64,000 bases of DNA from Apilactobacillus quenuiae. Its GTDB lineage: Bacteria; Bacillota; Bacilli; Lactobacillales; Lactobacillaceae. Made by a program: the position numbers and the translations under genes. The notes beneath the pieces were generated by a model. That model worked only from the letters and a program-made list of their open reading frames with translations. It made no database searches and had not been told where the DNA came from. Of this stretch, positions 46,004 to 54,201 are shown in pieces. The first letter of the stretch is position 1, and every line of letters begins with the position of its first letter. The stretch is from positions 282,446 to 346,445 of the forward strand of contig NZ_POSN01000003.1 of assembly GCF_002994005.1 (NCBI RefSeq), given 5' to 3'.

Positions 46004-47239
46004 ATGAAAAATAATAATCATTTAATGCCCAAAGTAGTCATAGCAGCGCTAGTTGCAGGATTACTTGGTGGTGGAATTACTTATGGTGGAATTAATATGT
46101 TCCAAAATTCTGGTTTGGATACGGCAGTTCCGACTGGATCTAATGCTGGTGGTACTACTGGAACTTCAAATATTAAAGTTAATGTACAAAATCAATCTGA
46201 AAAAGCTTATAAAGCGGTCAAAAATTCAGTTGTTTCAGTTATTAATTTAAAAAAATCACAATCAAGTAATGATCCATTTGCCTCCATTTTCGGTGAAAAC
46301 CAAAGTAGTAAAGATTCTAATAAATTAGAAGCTAATAGTGAAGGCTCTGGTGTAATTTACAAAAAGAGTGGTAACGCAGCTTATATTGTTACTAATAATC
46401 ATGTGGTTGCGGGAGCCTCAGCATTACAAATTTTATTAAGCAATGGTAAACAATTAGAAGCTAAATTAGTGGGACGTGATTCAGTTACTGATTTAGCAGT
46501 TTTGAAGATTAATGGTAGTCAAATTAAAGATATTGCTAGCTTCGGTAATTCTGATAACATTAATGTAGGTGAAACTTCACTTGCTATTGGTTCTCCATTA
46601 GGATCAGCTTATGCTTCATCATTAACGCAAGGAATTATTTCTGCTAAGAAACGTGAAGTTCAATTAACGGGTTCTAATGGTCAACAAACTGGGAATACAG
46701 CTTCAGTTATTCAAACTGACACTGCTATTAATCCTGGTAACTCTGGTGGACCATTAATTAATTTAGCTGGACAAGTTATTGGAATTAATTCTATGAAATT
46801 AGCTTCTGATGGTCAAGGTACCAGCGTTGAAGGAATTGGTTTTGCTATTCCAAGTAATGAAGTTACTAGGATTATTAATGAATTGGTTAAAAATGGTAAA
46901 ATAGAACGTCCTGCATTAGGTATTAGATATATTAATTTATCTAATATTGCTGTCAGTCAACAAAAGTCTGTATTGAAACTACCTTCATCAGTTGAAAATG
47001 GAGTAGTAGTATTTGATGTTACCAAGAATGGTCCTGCTGCTAATGCTGGATTGAAAAAGTACGATGTAATTACTGAATTGGCTGGTAAGAAGATTAGTAG
47101 TCAAGATCAAATTAGAAGTATTTTATATGAACAAAAGATAGGTTCAACTATTCAAGTGAAGTTCTATCGTGGTGGACATTTACACACTGGTAATATTAAA
47201 TTAAGTGAAAATAGTTCACAACTAAAAATTAACGATTAA
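46004..47239 (+). CDS. htrA: Serine protease HtrA (DegP family)
   Basis: Surface-bound quality-control protease for misfolded exported proteins; 411 residues. N-terminal membrane anchor about 9-28, protease domain with His133 (TNNHVVAG), Asp163 (VTDLAVLKI) and Ser247 (NPGNSGGPL), and one PDZ domain at about 305-400. Its own promoter has TATAAT at 45967. It follows walJ as in other lactobacilli; the rlmH gene often found next is absent here. Confidence 0.96.
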   Translation: MKNNNHLMPKVVIAALVAGLLGGGITYGGINMFQNSGLDTAVPTGSNAGGTTGTSNIKVNVQNQSEKAYKAVKNSVVSVINLKKSQSSNDPFASIFGENQSSKDSNKLEANSEGSGVIYKKSGNAAYIVTNNHVVAGASALQILLSNGKQLEAKLVGRDSVTDLAVLKINGSQIKDIASFGNSDNINVGETSLAIGSPLGSAYASSLTQGIISAKKREVQLTGSNGQQTGNTASVIQTDTAINPGNSGGPLINLAGQVIGINSMKLASDGQGTSVEGIGFAIPSNEVTRIINELVKNGKIERPALGIRYINLSNIAVSQQKSVLKLPSSVENGVVVFDVTKNGPAANAGLKKYDVITELAGKKISSQDQIRSILYEQKIGSTIQVKFYRGGHLHTGNIKLSENSSQLKIND

Positions 47240-47245
47240 AAGAAT

Positions 47246-47282
47246 AAAGCACTAATAATATTATTTTATTAGTGCTTTTTTT
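47246..47282 (+). terminator. Terminator of htrA
   Basis: 13-bp stem AAAGCACTAATAA (47246-47258) with TTATTAGTGCTTT (47266-47278), then T-run. Confidence 0.9.
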
Positions 47283-47360
47283 ATTCCATATTTGAATTTT
47301 TTTTATAAAGGCATATTATATATAGTTGTATTATTTAATATTATTAAGGGAGTTTTTATT

Positions 47361-48209
47361 ATTACTATTTTAGGATTTAGTATTTGGACCCTGCTATTAT
47401 TTATACCAGTAGGTGTAATTGCGGGAATTTTAAGTACTGTAACTGGATTAGCTTCACTAGCTTCTTATCCGGCTTTATTATATTTTACCGGTGGAGCTTT
47501 GAATCCAATTTCAGCCAATATTACGAATACTTCAGCATTGTTATTTAATGTTGTAAGTTCCGGCCTTTCTTCTAAACAAGAATTAAAAGGTCATGGCAAA
47601 GAACTAATGAAAGTTATGACGATCATTTTCTTTGGTGGAATTGTTGGTGTGATTTTACTAACATTATTACCTTCAAAGGATTTTGAATATGCAGTACCAG
47701 TTTTCATTGCAGCCGCAGGTATTGGTATTTTGTTACCATCTAAGGACACTACTAAAGCAAATACTTCTACTGAATTTGCAGAAAAATCAGTAGGATCAAA
47801 GAAAATGTTAGCTGATCTTGCACTAATTATCGGTTACTTCTTAATTGGTATCTATGGTAGTTATTTTGGTGCTGCAGCAGGAGTTATCTTATTAGCCGTA
47901 CTATCAAGAACTAGTAAGGATCCATTCCCTGTTTATAATGCAATTAGAAATGTTGCAATGGGTTCGGCGAATGTAATTGGTACTATTTTATATTCCTTTA
48001 AGTATGGTCAACATGGTAGTACCCATATTTATTGGGCACTAGCAATTCCATTAGGAATTGGCTTTTTAATTGGTGGTTATGTTGGCCCTAAATTAGTACG
48101 TGTTTTGCCAACTAAATTGATTAAAATTGTTACTGGTATTCTTGCTTTAGTTTTAGCATATACGCAATTTTCTTCAGCTTACAATATTCGTTTATTCTAT
48201 TTCTTTTAA
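47361..48209 (+). CDS. TauE/SafE-family permease, paralogue 1, probable ATT start
   Basis: A 282-residue membrane protein with about eight helices of the TauE/SafE (sulfite/organosulfonate exporter) family; GILSTVTGLASLASYPALLYF and the second-half repeat YGSYFGAAAGVILLAVLSRTS are diagnostic. Start: the ATT at 47361 sits eight bases after AAGGGAG and aligns with the paralogue's start; the only upstream in-frame NTG is a TTG at 47292, which has no SD and lies just behind the htrA terminator. Substrate unknown. Confidence 0.8.
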   Translation: MTILGFSIWTLLLFIPVGVIAGILSTVTGLASLASYPALLYFTGGALNPISANITNTSALLFNVVSSGLSSKQELKGHGKELMKVMTIIFFGGIVGVILLTLLPSKDFEYAVPVFIAAAGIGILLPSKDTTKANTSTEFAEKSVGSKKMLADLALIIGYFLIGIYGSYFGAAAGVILLAVLSRTSKDPFPVYNAIRNVAMGSANVIGTILYSFKYGQHGSTHIYWALAIPLGIGFLIGGYVGPKLVRVLPTKLIKIVTGILALVLAYTQFSSAYNIRLFYFF

Positions 48210-48217
48210 AAATTAGA

Positions 48218-48252
48218 GCTATGCTTAAATTATTTAAACATGGCTTTTTTAT
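48218..48252 (+). terminator. Terminator between the TauE/SafE genes
   Basis: Long interrupted stem (AGCTATG, TTAAAT, then ATTTAA, CATGGCT; 48218-48246) followed by six T. Confidence 0.8.
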
Positions 48253-48335
48253 TATAATCATTTAGTTTAGTTTTTTACTTAATATTGTTAGAATTAGATT
48301 AGAATTATCACTTTATAAAAAGAAGGTCGATTAAA

Positions 48336-49166
48336 ATTACTCTTTTTGGGATTAGCATATGGATAATTTTTCTATTTATACCTGTTGGAATTTTGGCAGG
48401 CATTCTAGGCACTGTGACTGGTTTAGCTTCACTGGCTTCATATCCAGCATTGTTATATTTTGCAGGATTGCCAGCTGTATCTGCCAATGTGGTAAACAAG
48501 GCCGCATTAATGTTTAATTCAATTGGTTCAGCTGTTTCATCAACTCAAGAATTACATAACCATTGGAAAGAATTACTTAAAACGATGATTATTATTTTCT
48601 TTGGTGGCATTACTGGAGCCATTTTATTAACTGCATTACCATCATCTAGTTTTACGCATATTGTTCCAGTTTTTATTGCTGCTGGTGGAATTATGATTCT
48701 TATTCCGTCTAAAAATGAACATGAACATAAAGGGGCTAACAATTTTGAACCACGCAAAGGCCATGTTAATCAACATTCATGGTTACGCAATATATTAATT
48801 ATTTTCTTAGTATATTTAATCGGTACTTATAGTGGCTACTTTGGTGCTGCATCTGGAATTTTGTTATTGGTATTATTAACTAGAACCAGTTCAAATGAAT
48901 ATACAGTAAGTAATGCAATTAGAAATGTTGCGATGGGTGCTGCTAATATTGTTGCAACCATTTATTATTCATTTGAAGCACACATTGTGTGGATCTTAGT
49001 TTTACCATTAGGAATTGGTTTCTTTATTGGCGGATACATAGGACCTAAGATTGTTAGAGTTTTACCAGTTAAATACATTAGAATACTAACCGGTATTTTA
49101 GCTTTGATTTTAGCTTATACGCAATTCTCAGCTGCATATAATATTAAGTTATTCTACCTATTTTAA
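48336..49166 (+). CDS. TauE/SafE-family permease, paralogue 2, probable ATT start
   Basis: A 276-residue tandem paralogue of the preceding permease (GILGTVTGLASLASYPALLYFAG, YSGYFGAASGILLLVLLTRTS). The reading frame has a stop at 48300-48302 and no ATG, GTG or TTG until 48393, which is already inside the first helix and would delete the conserved start. AAGAAGGT lies nine bases before the ATT at 48336, so ATT is the probable start codon. Substrate unknown. Confidence 0.8.
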   Translation: MTLFGISIWIIFLFIPVGILAGILGTVTGLASLASYPALLYFAGLPAVSANVVNKAALMFNSIGSAVSSTQELHNHWKELLKTMIIIFFGGITGAILLTALPSSSFTHIVPVFIAAGGIMILIPSKNEHEHKGANNFEPRKGHVNQHSWLRNILIIFLVYLIGTYSGYFGAASGILLLVLLTRTSSNEYTVSNAIRNVAMGAANIVATIYYSFEAHIVWILVLPLGIGFFIGGYIGPKIVRVLPVKYIRILTGILALILAYTQFSAAYNIKLFYLF

Positions 49167-49171
49167 ATTTG

Positions 49172-49193
49172 AGGATGAGCAATCATCCTTTTA
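49172..49193 (+). terminator. Terminator of TauE/SafE paralogue 2
   Basis: Short stem AGGATGA / TCATCCT (49172-49178 with 49183-49189) followed by a T-rich run. Confidence 0.7.
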
Positions 49194-49210
49194 TTTTATT
49201 TAATATATGA

Positions 49211-49245
49211 TATAATTTTCATATGTTAAAAAATTCATATGAAAA
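49211..49245 (+). promoter_or_regulatory. Promoter and operator of the ArsR-type regulator
   Basis: TATAAT at 49211-49216 is followed by a perfect 10-bp inverted repeat TTTTCATATG / CATATGAAAA (49216-49225 and 49236-49245). The placement over the start of transcription suits repression by the ArsR protein. Confidence 0.78.
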
Positions 49246-49256
49246 GTGAGGATAAC

Positions 49257-49565
49257 ATGAATACAAATTATTTAAAAGAAGCCAGTCAAATATTCAAGTT
49301 ATTGAGTAATGAAATTAGATTAAAAATGTTAGTTAATTTAGAAGACAAGGATATTAATGTAAATGAATTGAGTAAGATACTTAACCTGGAACAATCTGCA
49401 GTTTCACATCAATTATCTATTTTGAAGCAACATCAATTAGTAGATACTAATCGAGTAGGAAAATCTATTTATTATCGATTAGATGATCCGCATATTTTAG
49501 ATATTGTAAATGAAGCGGTTCAACATTCTAGTCATGTTATTAGGGGGAAAAAGCATGGCGAATAA
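49257..49565 (+). CDS. ArsR/SmtB-family metal sensor, CzrA type
   Basis: A 102-residue winged-helix repressor (VNELSKILNLEQSAVSHQLSILKQHQLV). The last helix carries D77-P-H79 and H90-x2-H93, the exact D-X-H-X10-H-X2-H alpha-5 pattern of the Zn(II)/Co(II) sensor CzrA; there are no cysteines, so arsenic or cadmium sites are absent. Start ATG 49257 with GAGG upstream. The next gene overlaps by 11 bases and encodes a cation transporter, so zinc-induced export is likely. Confidence 0.88.
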   Translation: MNTNYLKEASQIFKLLSNEIRLKMLVNLEDKDINVNELSKILNLEQSAVSHQLSILKQHQLVDTNRVGKSIYYRLDDPHILDIVNEAVQHSSHVIRGKKHGE

Positions 49566-50154
49566 TACACTTAGAAAAAGTATTAACATTGAATATTTAT
49601 CAACATTATGGATGTTACTTGAATTTGTGGTTGCATTATATTCAGGAATTATGGCTAAATCTATTTTATTAATTGCTTTTGGATTAGATAGCTTTTTAGA
49701 AATTATTTCTGGTAGCATATTAATTTGGCGCTTGAAAAAAGAAGCTAATGGTGCAGATAGTGAAACGATTGAAAAAGTAGAAAAAATTACTTCAAGATTA
49801 GTGGGAATAATATTGATATTATTGTCAGTATACGTGACGCTCACTTCTTTTCTGAACTTATTTGGTCATGGGGTGGCTGATGATTCGTTGTCAGGAATTA
49901 TTATTGCAATTTTATCTATATTAATCATGCCATTTTTTATTATTAAAAAACGTCGTTATGGTAATCTATTAAATTCAGGTGCTTTGATTGAAGATAGTTA
50001 TTGTAATGTTACTTGTGCATATATTGCCGGAACGGTATTAGTAGGGATAGTATTAAACGAATTGTTTGGCTTTTGGTGGGCTGATTCAGTTTCTGCTTTA
50101 GTTTTAGTATACTTTATTTTTACAGAAGGTATTGAAGGAATTAAAGGCGAATAA
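49555..50154 (+). CDS. CDF-like cation transporter
   Basis: A 199-residue membrane protein with about six helices and no C-terminal cytoplasmic domain, shorter than standard cation diffusion facilitators. Acidic residues expected in metal transport occur in FGLDSFLEII and FWWADSVSALV. Start ATG 49555 behind GGGGGA overlaps the sensor gene. Probably exports zinc or a related metal; metal is inferred from the sensor. Confidence 0.8.
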   Translation: MANNTLRKSINIEYLSTLWMLLEFVVALYSGIMAKSILLIAFGLDSFLEIISGSILIWRLKKEANGADSETIEKVEKITSRLVGIILILLSVYVTLTSFLNLFGHGVADDSLSGIIIAILSILIMPFFIIKKRRYGNLLNSGALIEDSYCNVTCAYIAGTVLVGIVLNELFGFWWADSVSALVLVYFIFTEGIEGIKGE

Positions 50155-50182
50155 AAAGACTTAGCTAATGCTAAGTCTTTTT
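50153..50182 (+). terminator. Bidirectional terminator
   Basis: 13-bp perfect stem AAAAAGACTTAGC (50153-50165) with GCTAAGTCTTTTT (50170-50182). Confidence 0.92.
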
Positions 50183-51857
50183 ATTTAGGTTGAATATCAA
50201 TAAATTTTTGTTGATTAAAATCATATAACCCTTGGTCAGTTAATTTAATAGTTGGGATAACTGGCAAAGTTAGAAATGATAGAGTAATAAATGGATTGAA
50301 ATTAATCTCACCGCTAATTTGTTTAAATGCTTGAGTAATTGCATTTAAATCTTCACTAGCATTTTGCCATGATTTATTAGACATTAGTCCAGCTACTGGT
50401 AATGGCATGGTGGCTAAAACTTTTTCATCATCAACTACAGCAATTCCACCACCAACTTTTGTAATTTCTTGAATGGCTTTATAAATACTTTCATCGGAAG
50501 TTCCAACAGCCACAATATTATGTGAGTCATGCGCAACTGTAGTAGCAATCGCACCGTGTTTAATATTAAAGCCATGAACTAAACCAAGACCAAAGGTACC
50601 TAAGTTATGATGACGTTCAACATCCACCATTTTTAGAATGTCATTTTCTAAATCAGATTTGAACGCGCCATCTTCAACTGGCACTTTTATCTTTAAATGA
50701 TCAGTTTCAATATGGTTAGGTTGAATACCAATGACATGGCATTCTTGATTACTTTTTAATGGTAACGCTAGATCTTCTAATTTGATATTTTGATGAACAG
50801 TATTTTTAGTGAATTTCAATGGAGTTGTTTTAAAATTATTTTCCGTCATTACTTTTCCATTTTTAATCACCTGTTTTACATCCACCTTTTTAGGATCAGA
50901 GATCATTAAAATGTCAGCTTTATATCCAGGAGCTAAGGCTCCCAAATTATTAATTTTATGTGCTTTAGCCGCATTTAAACTAGCCATAACATAAGCATCT
51001 TCTGGTTTAATACCATATTCAATCGCTAGCTGAATATTAAAATTAATACTTCCTTCATTAATAATGGTAGTGATAAATTTGTCATCAGTACAAAATGAAA
51101 ATTTATCAATATTATCTTCATTGACTGCTTGAATGGTATTTTGCAAGTCTCTTTCAACAGTACCTTCGCGTAAGAAGATATTCATTCCAACATCTAGACG
51201 GTCATACATTTGGTTTAAATCAGTAGATTCATGGTCAGTAGAAATACCGACTTCCTTGTATTCGCCTAATTGCTTGGCTGATAGACCAGCTCCATGACCA
51301 TCAACTTGATAGCCTTTTTCTAAAGCATCATTAATTTTTTTCATCATATCATGGTCACGATTATGAACTGCCGGAAAGTCCATGACCTCAGCTAATCCGA
51401 TGACAGATGGTTCATTATAAAGAGAATTTAATGAAGAAGCGTTTAAAGTTGCACCATTATGTTCAAAAGAAGTAGCTGGAACACTAGAAGGAAGCATAAC
51501 AAAAACATCTAACGGAGATTGTTTAGCATCATTAATCATATATTTGATGCCATCAATGCCAGCTACATTCGCAATTTCATGTGGGTCGGTAACCACTGAG
51601 GTAACTCCCATTGGAACAATCACTTTGCCCAATTCAGATGGGGTGATTAATGAGCTTTCAATATGAACATGTGAATCAATAAAACCAGGGACTAAATACT
51701 GATTGCTAGCACCAATAATTTTTGTTGCTTTAAATTCAGATTCATTTTCAGTGGAGACTATCTTTCCATCATTGATCCATAAATTTTTCTTTTCAAATTT
51801 TTTAGTAAAAACATTTAAAACTTTTCCATTCTTAATCAATAAATCGATAGTTTGCAT
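50181..51857 (-). CDS. ade: Adenine deaminase
   Basis: Converts adenine to hypoxanthine and ammonia in purine salvage. 558 residues, amidohydrolase fold: metal site VPGFIDSHVHIESS, TDPHEIANVAG, GHGAGLS, STDHES and SFCTDDK; the C-terminal adenine-deaminase domain has TTVAHDSHNIVAVGTSDES. Length close to the family's usual. SD is GGATGGGA. Promoter is flanked by inverted ATACGAA elements that resemble PurBoxes. Confidence 0.94.
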   Translation of the reverse strand: MQTIDLLIKNGKVLNVFTKKFEKKNLWINDGKIVSTENESEFKATKIIGASNQYLVPGFIDSHVHIESSLITPSELGKVIVPMGVTSVVTDPHEIANVAGIDGIKYMINDAKQSPLDVFVMLPSSVPATSFEHNGATLNASSLNSLYNEPSVIGLAEVMDFPAVHNRDHDMMKKINDALEKGYQVDGHGAGLSAKQLGEYKEVGISTDHESTDLNQMYDRLDVGMNIFLREGTVERDLQNTIQAVNEDNIDKFSFCTDDKFITTIINEGSINFNIQLAIEYGIKPEDAYVMASLNAAKAHKINNLGALAPGYKADILMISDPKKVDVKQVIKNGKVMTENNFKTTPLKFTKNTVHQNIKLEDLALPLKSNQECHVIGIQPNHIETDHLKIKVPVEDGAFKSDLENDILKMVDVERHHNLGTFGLGLVHGFNIKHGAIATTVAHDSHNIVAVGTSDESIYKAIQEITKVGGGIAVVDDEKVLATMPLPVAGLMSNKSWQNASEDLNAITQAFKQISGEINFNPFITLSFLTLPVIPTIKLTDQGLYDFNQQKFIDIQPK

Positions 51858-51880
51858 TTTGATAGTCCCATCCTTTTTTT

Positions 51881-51952
51881 ATACGAATAAAATTATCAAA
51901 TATTATGAGACATTAACATTAATTTGTCAACGTTTGTAATAGTTCGTATTTT
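51881..51952 (-). promoter_or_regulatory. Promoter of ade with flanking PurBox-like elements
   Basis: Minus-strand promoter TTGACA (51925-51930), 17 bp, CATAAT (51902-51907). ATACGAA occurs at 51881-51887 and inverted at 51943-51949. The distal copy, read on the minus strand, fits the lactococcal PurBox AWWWCCGAACWWT at 12 of 13 positions. The 40-nt leader is too short for a purine riboswitch. Confidence 0.6.
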
Positions 51953-51968
51953 ATGTTAATGAGATAAA

Positions 51969-52000
51969 TAAAAAAGCTTTGCGTATGCAAAACTTTTTAA
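51969..52000 (-). terminator. Terminator of the WxL operon
   Basis: Stem 51971-51982 with 51987-51998, one mismatch that becomes G-U on the minus-strand RNA, then a T-run. Confidence 0.82.
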
Positions 52001-52007
52001 TAATTTA

Positions 52008-52766
52008 TTATTTTGGAGTGCTGGAATTTACACCATTATCAGATGCACCAGAAGTCAAATTCCAAGTAATAGTACCATTATAAGTACCTGATTGTGATTG
52101 CCCATATTTTAATTGAATAGAGTTAAATAAATCAAACCAAGTTAAACCACCTTGATTTTGATTGGCCTGCATAACTTGTTTTGTGCCATCATTTTGTGAT
52201 AAAGAGAATAATTTGTTATTTGTAGGAGCTTGATTATCATTATCTGTTTCTGTAGCATTTCCATATGCTGGTTTTGCACCATCATTAGAGTTAAAAGTTA
52301 TTGACGCTCCCTTTAATTTTGCTCCATTTTCTGATTGCATTGGATTACTTAATGTTGCAGTCAAATTCCAACCTGGTTTATTATTCCTATTGTCTGTTAC
52401 TTGCGTGTAGTAATACTGACCATTATTATTTTGATTGTTGTAAATAGTTTCATTATTATTTCCATTTTCTGCTTGGTTAGTTGTTTGACCAAAGTTTAAA
52501 TCAGTAGGGACAGCATCAAGTGTTAACTCACCACTAGAATTAGTGTCAGTTATATTGTTATTTTTACCGTCATTAGGCAATTCATTTTGTGGTGTAATTG
52601 GATCAACTGGAAAAGTATGGTTTCCAGAATTATCTATTTTAAACATTGTATTTGTCACATTATTATTACCATTAATATTATCAGCCTTAGTATTAGTTTT
52701 GCTCAAAATGATTGAACTTCCAGCAAACATTGTTAAGGCAGCTGTACATAATAATAATTTTTTCAT
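52008..52766 (-). CDS. WxL domain surface protein
   Basis: A 252-residue exported wall-binding protein. Signal peptide about 1-28 (ends TKA), Asn-rich region, and a WxL domain with the first motif in PGWNLTATLSNP and the closing motif GTYNGTITWNLTSGA. WxL domains bind peptidoglycan non-covalently. Third gene of a complex with the large WxL-like protein and the DUF916 protein. Confidence 0.9.
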   Translation of the reverse strand: MKKLLLCTAALTMFAGSSIILSKTNTKADNINGNNNVTNTMFKIDNSGNHTFPVDPITPQNELPNDGKNNNITDTNSSGELTLDAVPTDLNFGQTTNQAENGNNNETIYNNQNNNGQYYYTQVTDNRNNKPGWNLTATLSNPMQSENGAKLKGASITFNSNDGAKPAYGNATETDNDNQAPTNNKLFSLSQNDGTKQVMQANQNQGGLTWFDLFNSIQLKYGQSQSGTYNGTITWNLTSGASDNGVNSSTPK

Positions 52767-52806
52767 ATTAAAATCTCCCTTTATAAATTCATTGTAATTC
52801 TATTTT

Positions 52807-54177
52807 CTATGGTCCATTGACCAAATTCCATGTTGCAATTCCTTGATATTTTCCTGAAGGTGATGGGGTAAAATCTAATATAATATTATTTTTATTAACA
52901 CTATAGTCAAAAGTTCCATTATTAGATCCCTTATTATTAAAATAATTTATGCTTTCTCCAGGCATTGCTCTTTGGTTATTAATGATAAAACTTGTATTTG
53001 ATAATACTTGATTATGTTTGTTTTTTAATGTTGACAACTTAACACTTATATTAAAATCACTTACATTAAATTTTGATAATACTAGGTTACTGTTCAATGT
53101 TTGAGATGATAATTGTGTCATTCCACTACTACTGTTAGTACTTTCAAAGAATAAATCTGGCATACTATTTATTTTAAGTAAATAAATTTTGCTTAATTTA
53201 TCTAATATATTTTCTTGTGTTTGAATCAAACCAGGTGAATTTTTGATGCCATTTACGATATATTTTATTAAGTTCATATTTAAATATGAATGTGGAGAAT
53301 TATACATTTTAAAGGTGGAATTGTTATCTACTTCTTTATTTATTAAATTTTTATAATTATACTGTTTGCTAAATTTAGATTTACTAATTTTTAACCGGAT
53401 TTGTCTTTCTACATTCTTAATTTTTTCAATTGATGCTTTAATTAAGTCACTGTAAGTTAAAGTTTGAGCTGTTTCAAAAATATGATATTCAGGTGTGAAA
53501 TTATTGTCGGGCTTGTAATTATAATCGCCTGATTTGTAATAAAGATAAACTAAAGGACTACTATTATAAGAATTAGTATTGAAATTCATTTTTGGTTCAT
53601 TTGAAACCGAACTATTCAAATATAATCTTACGGTTATTATTCCACTATGATAATTCATACCTTTCAGACTTATTTTAAAGCTATAAACTCTTTGATTATT
53701 TTGTGTATAGTGATCGTAAGTTATGATTTTTTTATTATTATTCTTATTTAAATTAAACTCAATAGGATCATTATTAGATTTGTAATAAAGTTTAGAATTA
53801 TCACCATCTATCATATTTTCAGAATTTCTGAAATCATTATCAAATTCCATTTGAAAGTTAACATACCTATTGGCTCCACCAGTACCTCCGGGGCTACCAT
53901 AATCAAATTGAATATATGGTTTCGTATCATCATACCCCATTTGAATATTTCTAATACTATTGTCATAGTTATTAAAATTTGAACTACCTTTTGTACCATT
54001 ATCTGATTTAATCCGGTTTACATATTGATGGTTCTTAAAAAAATTATCATCAAAAACATTCTTATCATTATGTGGTGGATCGTCTGAAATGTTTGTATCA
54101 GCTTTAACTGAAATTGAAAATAAAATCGTACATAAGAAAAAGGATAGTACCCATATTTTTGTCTTTTTTTTAATCAA
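52807..54177 (-). CDS. Large WxL-like surface protein
   Basis: A 456-residue exported protein. Signal peptide about 1-26 (ends SVKA); a lectin-like or beta-rich region at about 45-210 (YVNFQMEFDNDF, YSFKISLKGMNYHSGIITVRLYLN); helical stretch about 235-330; C-terminal WxL-like domain ending in YQGIATWNLVNGP. The first WxL motif is replaced by FNISVKLS, so the pair of tryptophans is incomplete. TTG start eight bases after GAGGAG. Probable ligand-binding member of the cell-surface complex. Confidence 0.8.
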   Translation of the reverse strand: MIKKKTKIWVLSFFLCTILFSISVKADTNISDDPPHNDKNVFDDNFFKNHQYVNRIKSDNGTKGSSNFNNYDNSIRNIQMGYDDTKPYIQFDYGSPGGTGGANRYVNFQMEFDNDFRNSENMIDGDNSKLYYKSNNDPIEFNLNKNNNKKIITYDHYTQNNQRVYSFKISLKGMNYHSGIITVRLYLNSSVSNEPKMNFNTNSYNSSPLVYLYYKSGDYNYKPDNNFTPEYHIFETAQTLTYSDLIKASIEKIKNVERQIRLKISKSKFSKQYNYKNLINKEVDNNSTFKMYNSPHSYLNMNLIKYIVNGIKNSPGLIQTQENILDKLSKIYLLKINSMPDLFFESTNSSSGMTQLSSQTLNSNLVLSKFNVSDFNISVKLSTLKNKHNQVLSNTSFIINNQRAMPGESINYFNNKGSNNGTFDYSVNKNNIILDFTPSPSGKYQGIATWNLVNGP

Positions 54178-54201
54178 TTAAATCGCTCCTCAAAATAAAA
54201 A

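Noticed and set aside
47283-47360. rlmH (orfX) expected after htrA
   Set aside because: The interval holds only the terminator and the leader of the TauE/SafE gene; no RlmH-like frame is present here.
47292-47360. TTG 47292 as start of TauE/SafE paralogue 1
   Set aside because: It has no SD, lies directly behind the htrA terminator and adds 23 residues not shared by the paralogue.
51858-51900. Purine riboswitch before adenine deaminase
   Set aside because: The leader from the predicted start is only about 40 nt and lacks the conserved loop sequences.
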